Part shown: positions 60,672-64,000 of the stretch, piece after piece | Numbering within the stretch: the first letter of the stretch is position 1 | Layout: each line of letters begins with the position of its first letter | Assembly: GCF_900117455.1 (NCBI RefSeq) | Contig: NZ_FPHO01000002.1 | Coordinates: 1 to 64,000 of the forward strand | Source of the DNA: Hyphomicrobium sp. CS1GBMeth3 | GTDB lineage: Bacteria; Pseudomonadota; Alphaproteobacteria; Rhizobiales; Hyphomicrobiaceae | Reading direction: 5' to 3' | DNA: 64,000 nt | Position numbers and translations under genes: made by a program | Notes under the pieces: model-generated | The model's input: the letters and a program-made list of their open reading frames with translations, nothing else | Databases searched by the model: none | Told to the model about the DNA's origin: nothing

Positions 60672-60911
60672 ATGATCATCATGAACGCGGCCGACGGCCC
60701 GCGCGGCATCCTCTCGCTCAAGCTCAAGCTGAAGCCCGGCGAGGTTGCCACCGTCGACGACGCAGCTTGGAAGAAGCTGCGCAAGAAGCCGAACATCGCC
60801 GCTTGGCTCGACCGCGGCGAGTTGAAGGAAGTCACCGCCTCCGAGGCCAACAAGGCCAAAGAAGCGAAGGACAAGGGCGGCGACGGCAAGCCCGACACGC
60901 CGAAGAAGTAA
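60672..60911 (+). CDS. Small lysine-rich head protein
   Basis: 79 aa: MIIMNAADGPRGILSLKLKLKPGEVATVDDAAWKKLRKKPNIAAWLDRGELKEV then a Lys/Ala/Asp tail. Such a short protein typically follows the capsid gene in related phages. Confidence 0.65.
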   Translation: MIIMNAADGPRGILSLKLKLKPGEVATVDDAAWKKLRKKPNIAAWLDRGELKEVTASEANKAKEAKDKGGDGKPDTPKK

Positions 60912-60943
60912 CGTTTTCGATCTCGATCGAAGGACTATCCAGC

Positions 60944-61321
60944 ATGGCCTACGCGCTCCCGACCCCGGCCGATTTCAAAGCTCGGCATCCGAAGTTCACT
61001 TTGGTGGCGGATGCGGTGGTGACGGCCATGCTGGCTGAGGCCGCACGCTCCGTTTCGCAGTGCTGGCCCGAAGGCGACTACAAGGACGGCGTGATGTATC
61101 TCGCCGCGCACCTGATCGCCGAAGAGAGTTCCGCTGGCGGCGTGTCGGCCGCCTCGAAAGCGGGCGCTATCAAGCGGGTGAAAGCCGACACCGTTGAAAT
61201 CGAATACGAAGGTCAGAAGTCGTCCGGTGGCGCGTTCGACGCAGCCTATGGGACGACGATCTACGGCAAACGCTATCTGACGCTCCTGCGCCGCAACTCG
61301 CCTCGGGTGCTCGTCGTATGA
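60944..61321 (+). CDS. Head-tail connector (DUF4054-like)
   Basis: 125 aa: LPTPADFKARHPKFTLVADAVVTAMLAEAARSVSQCWPEGDYKDGVMYLAAHLIAEE and DAAYGTTIYGKRYLTLLRRNSP, the DUF4054 pattern. First adaptor ring under the portal. Confidence 0.85.
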   Translation: MAYALPTPADFKARHPKFTLVADAVVTAMLAEAARSVSQCWPEGDYKDGVMYLAAHLIAEESSAGGVSAASKAGAIKRVKADTVEIEYEGQKSSGGAFDAAYGTTIYGKRYLTLLRRNSPRVLVV

Positions 61322-61689
61322 GCCTGCTCGCTGAAATCGGCAGCGCCCTGCGCGACGCGCTCGGTGCCGAGGCCGACGTATTCCCGGCCGCGACGCTGCA
61401 TAAGGCGTCGATGACCCTTAATACAGACGGTGCGGCCGTCCGCACGTTCGCGGATCACGCCGGTCGCGGCTTTGTCTCTCGGTGGGATCATAAGATCATG
61501 GCCGCGAAGGGCTACGATCCGAAGACAGCCAAGATCGTCATCGTCCAGGGCGAGACGCCCAAGCCCGAGCTCGGCGATGAGATTAGCGCGACACGGCCGC
61601 TCAATGAGACCGTCGAGCGCTATACCGTGGTCGACGTCACATCCGATCCTGCCGATGCAACGTGGCAGGTGGCAGGGATGCCCGTCTAA
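61318..61689 (+). CDS. Head closure/stopper-like protein
   Basis: 123 aa, beta-rich: AGRGFVSRWDHKIMAAKGYDPKTAKIVIVQGETPKPELGDEISA...ERYTVVDVTSDPADATWQVAGMPV. Place and size fit a head-closure protein; ATGA overlap with the connector gene. Confidence 0.7.
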   Translation: MSLLAEIGSALRDALGAEADVFPAATLHKASMTLNTDGAAVRTFADHAGRGFVSRWDHKIMAAKGYDPKTAKIVIVQGETPKPELGDEISATRPLNETVERYTVVDVTSDPADATWQVAGMPV

Positions 61690-61691
61690 CC

Positions 61692-62156
61692 GTGGCCGTC
61701 ATCCGCAACCGACGTCAGGTCGGCATCAAGTTGGACCGCATCAGGCGGAACAGCCAGGCGGGCGTGCGCCAGGTGCTCTTGCGCGGTGCTCAGGCCATTC
61801 AGAACACGGCCGTCGAGGGCATCATCAACCCGCCTAAGACGGGTCGGATCTATCGATCGCGCGGTCGTCGGGGTGCGCGGCATCAAGCGTCGGCCCCGGG
61901 TGAGTATCCAGCCGCCGACACGGGCCGCCTGCACCAGTCGATCACGGCGACGGTGGCCGAGCGCCCCGACGTACTCACGGTGCAGGTCAGCGCCAACGTC
62001 GAATACGCAAGCTACCTCGAGCACGGCACATCGAAGATGGCGCCGCGCCCGTTTCTCTCGCGCGCCTACGCGGAAAACATCGGTGAAATCCGCCGGCGCG
62101 CGCGACGTGCCGTCAAGCTCGGCTTCCTCGGCCGGGTCGGAAGGTGGTTCACATGA
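61692..62156 (+). CDS. HK97 gp10-type tail-neck protein
   Basis: 154 aa from GTG. PPKTGRIYRSRGRRGARHQASAPGEYPAADTGRLHQSITATV...YASYLEHGTSKMAPRPFLSRAY is the gp10 signature (YA.YLE.GT..M..RPFL). Confidence 0.92.
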   Translation: MAVIRNRRQVGIKLDRIRRNSQAGVRQVLLRGAQAIQNTAVEGIINPPKTGRIYRSRGRRGARHQASAPGEYPAADTGRLHQSITATVAERPDVLTVQVSANVEYASYLEHGTSKMAPRPFLSRAYAENIGEIRRRARRAVKLGFLGRVGRWFT

Positions 62157-62332
62157 GCAAGGTGCTCTTCGAGTTTACCGGCGAGTTCTGGCATTGGGCG
62201 CGCGGCAAGTGCGTGCTGTGCAAGGCGCTGGCGCTCTTCGTCTACAAGCCGGGCGTGCTGCCCGTGTCTGAGGATGTTGCCGCTCAGGCGGAAGCCGAGG
62301 GCAAGGGCCGCCGCGTCGAGGCGGGCCAATGA
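62153..62332 (+). CDS. Small neck-region protein with CxxC
   Basis: 59 aa: SKVLFEFTGEFWHWARGKCVLCKALALFVYKPGVLPVSEDVAAQ. Overlaps both neighbours (ATGA). Unknown. Confidence 0.6.
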   Translation: MSKVLFEFTGEFWHWARGKCVLCKALALFVYKPGVLPVSEDVAAQAEAEGKGRRVEAGQ

Positions 62333-62739
62333 GCGCCGACCCGACCGACAAGCTCTTCGCGGCCGTGCGGACCAAGCTGCTCGCTGACGCGCAGATTGCA
62401 TCGGCCGTGGCTGATCGCGTCGTCTCAGATTGGGGTGTGCCGCTTGATGCACCTTTCATTCGGCTCTCCGTGCCGCGCGCGCTGCCCTACGACGACGAGT
62501 GTGGTGAGGGGGCGCAGATCACGCTTCGCGTTCACGTCTTCGCCGAGCACGCGGGGCCGATCCAGTGCGCCACAATCGCTGGACGGGTCCGCTCGGTCCT
62601 CGACAATGCCGCGTTCCCAATCGACGGGCACGATCTCGACGAGATCACATATGAGCGCACCGACTACTTGGGCGACGCCGACAATCCGCGTCTGAGGATG
62701 GGCATCGCCGTCTTCAACGTCCTCACCACCGCCATCTAA
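62329..62739 (+). CDS. Tail terminator (DUF3168-like)
   Basis: 136 aa: DKLFAAVRTKLLADAQIASAVADRVVSDWGVPLDAPFIRLSVP and ITLRVHVFAEHAGPIQCATIAGRVRSVLDNAAF fit the DUF3168/lambda gpU-type tail terminator. Confidence 0.85.
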   Translation: MSADPTDKLFAAVRTKLLADAQIASAVADRVVSDWGVPLDAPFIRLSVPRALPYDDECGEGAQITLRVHVFAEHAGPIQCATIAGRVRSVLDNAAFPIDGHDLDEITYERTDYLGDADNPRLRMGIAVFNVLTTAI

Positions 62740-62754
62740 CGGGAGATCTCAGCC

Positions 62755-63204
62755 ATGGCGCGCGCTATTACGGAAACCTTTGGTCAGTTCCAGGTCCTCG
62801 TCGGCGACGGCGAGGACCCTGAGGTGTTCTCGGTCATCTGCGGCCTGACGTCGAAAGGCGTGCAGCGCACGGCCTCGACGAATACGACCGTCGTGCCCGA
62901 TTGCGCCAACGAAGACCTGCCCGGCTACGAAGAGGCCGACGTCGCGAGCATCGCGGTCAGCATTTCGGGCTCCGGCGTCTGGGCTCAGCAGAACCACGAG
63001 ATGCTGCTCGATTGGTTCTATTCGGCGGCGCCGAAGAACGTCAAAATCCGCAACGTCAACGCTGCGACCGGTGACACCGAATACGAGAACGGCCCGGCCA
63101 TCCTGACGACGCTGAGCCAGACCGGTGAGCGTGGTCAGAAGGTGCAGGGTGAGATCGCCATTCTGTTCACGCAGCAGCCGACCCGCGTTGCGAAGCCCGC
63201 CTGA
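62755..63204 (+). CDS. Major tail tube protein
   Basis: 149 aa: ICGLTSKGVQRTASTNTTVVPDCANEDLPGYEEADVASIAVSISGSGVWAQQNHEMLLDWFYS, the usual tail tube motif of alphaproteobacterial siphoviruses and gene transfer agents. Followed by the chaperones and the tape measure. Confidence 0.88.
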   Translation: MARAITETFGQFQVLVGDGEDPEVFSVICGLTSKGVQRTASTNTTVVPDCANEDLPGYEEADVASIAVSISGSGVWAQQNHEMLLDWFYSAAPKNVKIRNVNAATGDTEYENGPAILTTLSQTGERGQKVQGEIAILFTQQPTRVAKPA

Positions 63205-63665
63205 TGAGTAACCTGAAGGCTGAGATCAGCATCGACTGGGCAGACGGGACTTATCTGTTCCGTCTGCCCGTCAATCAGCTCCTTGAGCTGGAGCAGAAGT
63301 GCGACGCCCCGTTCGCCACCGTTTACCGACGCCTTGCTACCGGTGCCTACTCCGTCACCGATCTGCGCGAGACGCTCCGCCTTGGCCTCATCGGTGGCGG
63401 CGCCGAGCCCGTCAAGGCCCTCCAGCTCCTGAGGAACTACTTCGACGACCGGCCGAAGGCGGAGGCGTTGCCCGTGGCTCGCGCGGTGCTCGGCGCCGCC
63501 CTGTTCGGCTTCGAGGTTGATGACCTGGGAAATCAGGAAGCGGCGATGGAGGAGAGCCAAAGCGCCTCGTCGCCGCCGACTTCTACGCCTCCGCCGCGAC
63601 CGTCAGCGGGCTCTCCGTTGCGGACCTCGACCGCCTCTCGCTTTGGCAATGGGCAGCAGCCGTAA
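63204..63665 (+). CDS. Tail assembly chaperone, short form (GTA gp10-like)
   Basis: 153 aa: EISIDWADGTYLFRLPVNQLLELEQKCDAPFATVYRRLATGAYSVTDLRETLRLGLIGGG matches the gene-transfer-agent family. The codons after residue about 112 are low in family likeness because ribosomes are expected to shift frame at 63527-63533; the zero frame then ends at 63665 with a Pro/Ser tail. Confidence 0.9.
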   Translation: MSNLKAEISIDWADGTYLFRLPVNQLLELEQKCDAPFATVYRRLATGAYSVTDLRETLRLGLIGGGAEPVKALQLLRNYFDDRPKAEALPVARAVLGAALFGFEVDDLGNQEAAMEESQSASSPPTSTPPPRPSAGSPLRTSTASRFGNGQQP

Positions 63666-63766
63666 AAGGCTGGAACGACGCGCATAAGCGCGAAGACGAC
63701 AAGCCGCCGCCGATGTCTGAGGCGGACGAAAACCGGCTCTTGGGATGGAATAGCGATGGCCGTTGA
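63204..63766 (+). CDS. Tail assembly chaperone, frameshifted long form (G-T type)
   Basis: Zero frame to GGGAAAT, then -1 frame: after DDLGN it reads SGSGDGGEPKRLVAADFYASAATVSGLSVADLDRLSLWQWAAAVKGWNDAHKR, a normal alphaproteobacterial phage tail-chaperone domain that has no start of its own. Total 187 aa. Recruits tail tube protein onto the tape measure. Confidence 0.82.
63527..63533 (+). promoter_or_regulatory. -1 ribosomal frameshift site GGGAAAT
   Basis: Zero-frame codons CTG GGA AAT give the canonical X XXY YYZ heptamer G GGA AAT, as in lambda G/GT (GGGAAAG). The -1 frame opens just before it (after TGA 63522) and continues to 63766. Confidence 0.85.
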
Positions 63767-64000
63767 CCTCGATCGGTACATTCTCGAACTGCAGGCTCGC
63801 ATGGATCGCTACGACCGCGATCTGTTGCGCGCTCAGCGGGCGACCGATCGCAGTCTCGGGACGATCGAGCGCCGGTTCGCGACCACCAATCGCAGCGTTC
63901 GCACGAATGTGCTTGGCATGGGCACGGCGCTCGGCGGGCTTGGTGCCTACCTCGGTGCCAAGCAAATTCGAGAGTACGCCGATAGCTGGAACAGCGTGTC
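63756..64000 (+). CDS. Tail tape measure protein, N-terminal part
   Basis: Open to the window edge: AVDLDRYILELQARMDRYDRDLLRAQRATDRSLGTIERRF then NVLGMGTALGGLGAYLGAKQIREYADSWN. This is the usual beginning of a tape measure, which sets tail length. The ATG overlaps the end of the frameshifted chaperone by 11 nt. Confidence 0.85.
   Translation, partial: MAVDLDRYILELQARMDRYDRDLLRAQRATDRSLGTIERRFATTNRSVRTNVLGMGTALGGLGAYLGAKQIREYADSWNSV

Larger units (their letters stand above)
22923..64000. mobile_element. Prophage, siphovirus type, integrated at tRNA-Leu (right end outside window)
   Basis: Continuous phage gene order: integrase and excisionase-like gene, leftward early recombination/replication operon, CI/Cro region, initiator and origin, late rightward genes from terminase through capsid to tail tube, chaperones and tape measure. 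DUF3168, tail tube, G/GT-type chaperones and a tape measure indicate a long non-contractile tail. All structural genes seen are open, so the element may be functional. attR and lysis genes must lie beyond 64 kb. Confidence 0.95.

Overview
The first 22.9 kb is ordinary chromosome of an alphaproteobacterium of the order Hyphomicrobiales (Rhizobiales), probably Hyphomicrobiaceae-like. Evidence: high GC, the DUF2865 secreted protein, a thiC leader with a TPP riboswitch, LolA next to FtsK, citramalate synthase, cysS, gltX, a propionyl/acetyl-CoA carboxylase alpha subunit, lipB and a tRNA-Leu(GAG). The genus is inference.

From the 3' end of the tRNA-Leu gene to the right edge (about 22.95-64.0 kb, right end not reached) the window is one large siphovirus-type prophage. 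The integrase lies 10 bp from the tRNA and is transcribed towards it. A leftward early operon of about 18 kb runs from a promoter near 41.93 kb down to the integrase. It encodes an Rmf/CrpP-like protein, ERF annealase, YqaJ exonuclease, SSB, a DnaN-like sliding clamp, two SNF2-type helicases, an N4/N6 DNA methyltransferase, a PD-(D/E)XK-like nuclease, an HNH protein, a DUF6745 protein with its usual partner, and two tandem C5-cytosine methyltransferase genes.

The immunity region (41.8-43.1 kb) has a CI-like repressor, a divergent Cro-like gene and three matching 17-bp operators placed on recognisable sigma70 promoters. Rightward from it come a replication block (initiator with an embedded iteron array and a stand-alone DnaA domain-IV protein), small genes, a second divergent regulatory switch (49-51.5 kb), a strongly structured non-coding stretch (52.15-52.45 kb), then the morphogenesis genes: terminase small and large, portal, MuF, protease/scaffold, decoration, DUF2184 major capsid, connectors, gp10-like, DUF3168, tail tube, frameshifted tail chaperones and the start of the tape measure.

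The most notable signals are: (1) an Acb1-like 2H phosphodiesterase domain fused in front of the prohead protease, with internal starts for protease alone and a nested scaffold; (2) two C5-methyltransferase genes whose +1 frame also carries conserved-looking motifs, one of them having its catalytic PCQ motif only in that alternate frame; (3) a canonical -1 slippery heptamer GGGAAAT in the tail chaperone gene; (4) the operator/promoter layout with a probably leaderless Cro; (5) a lambda-like origin inside the initiator gene; (6) a perfect 25-bp inverted repeat plus a three-way-junction fold before terminase; (7) a partial duplication of the cimA start that makes a coupled upstream ORF.
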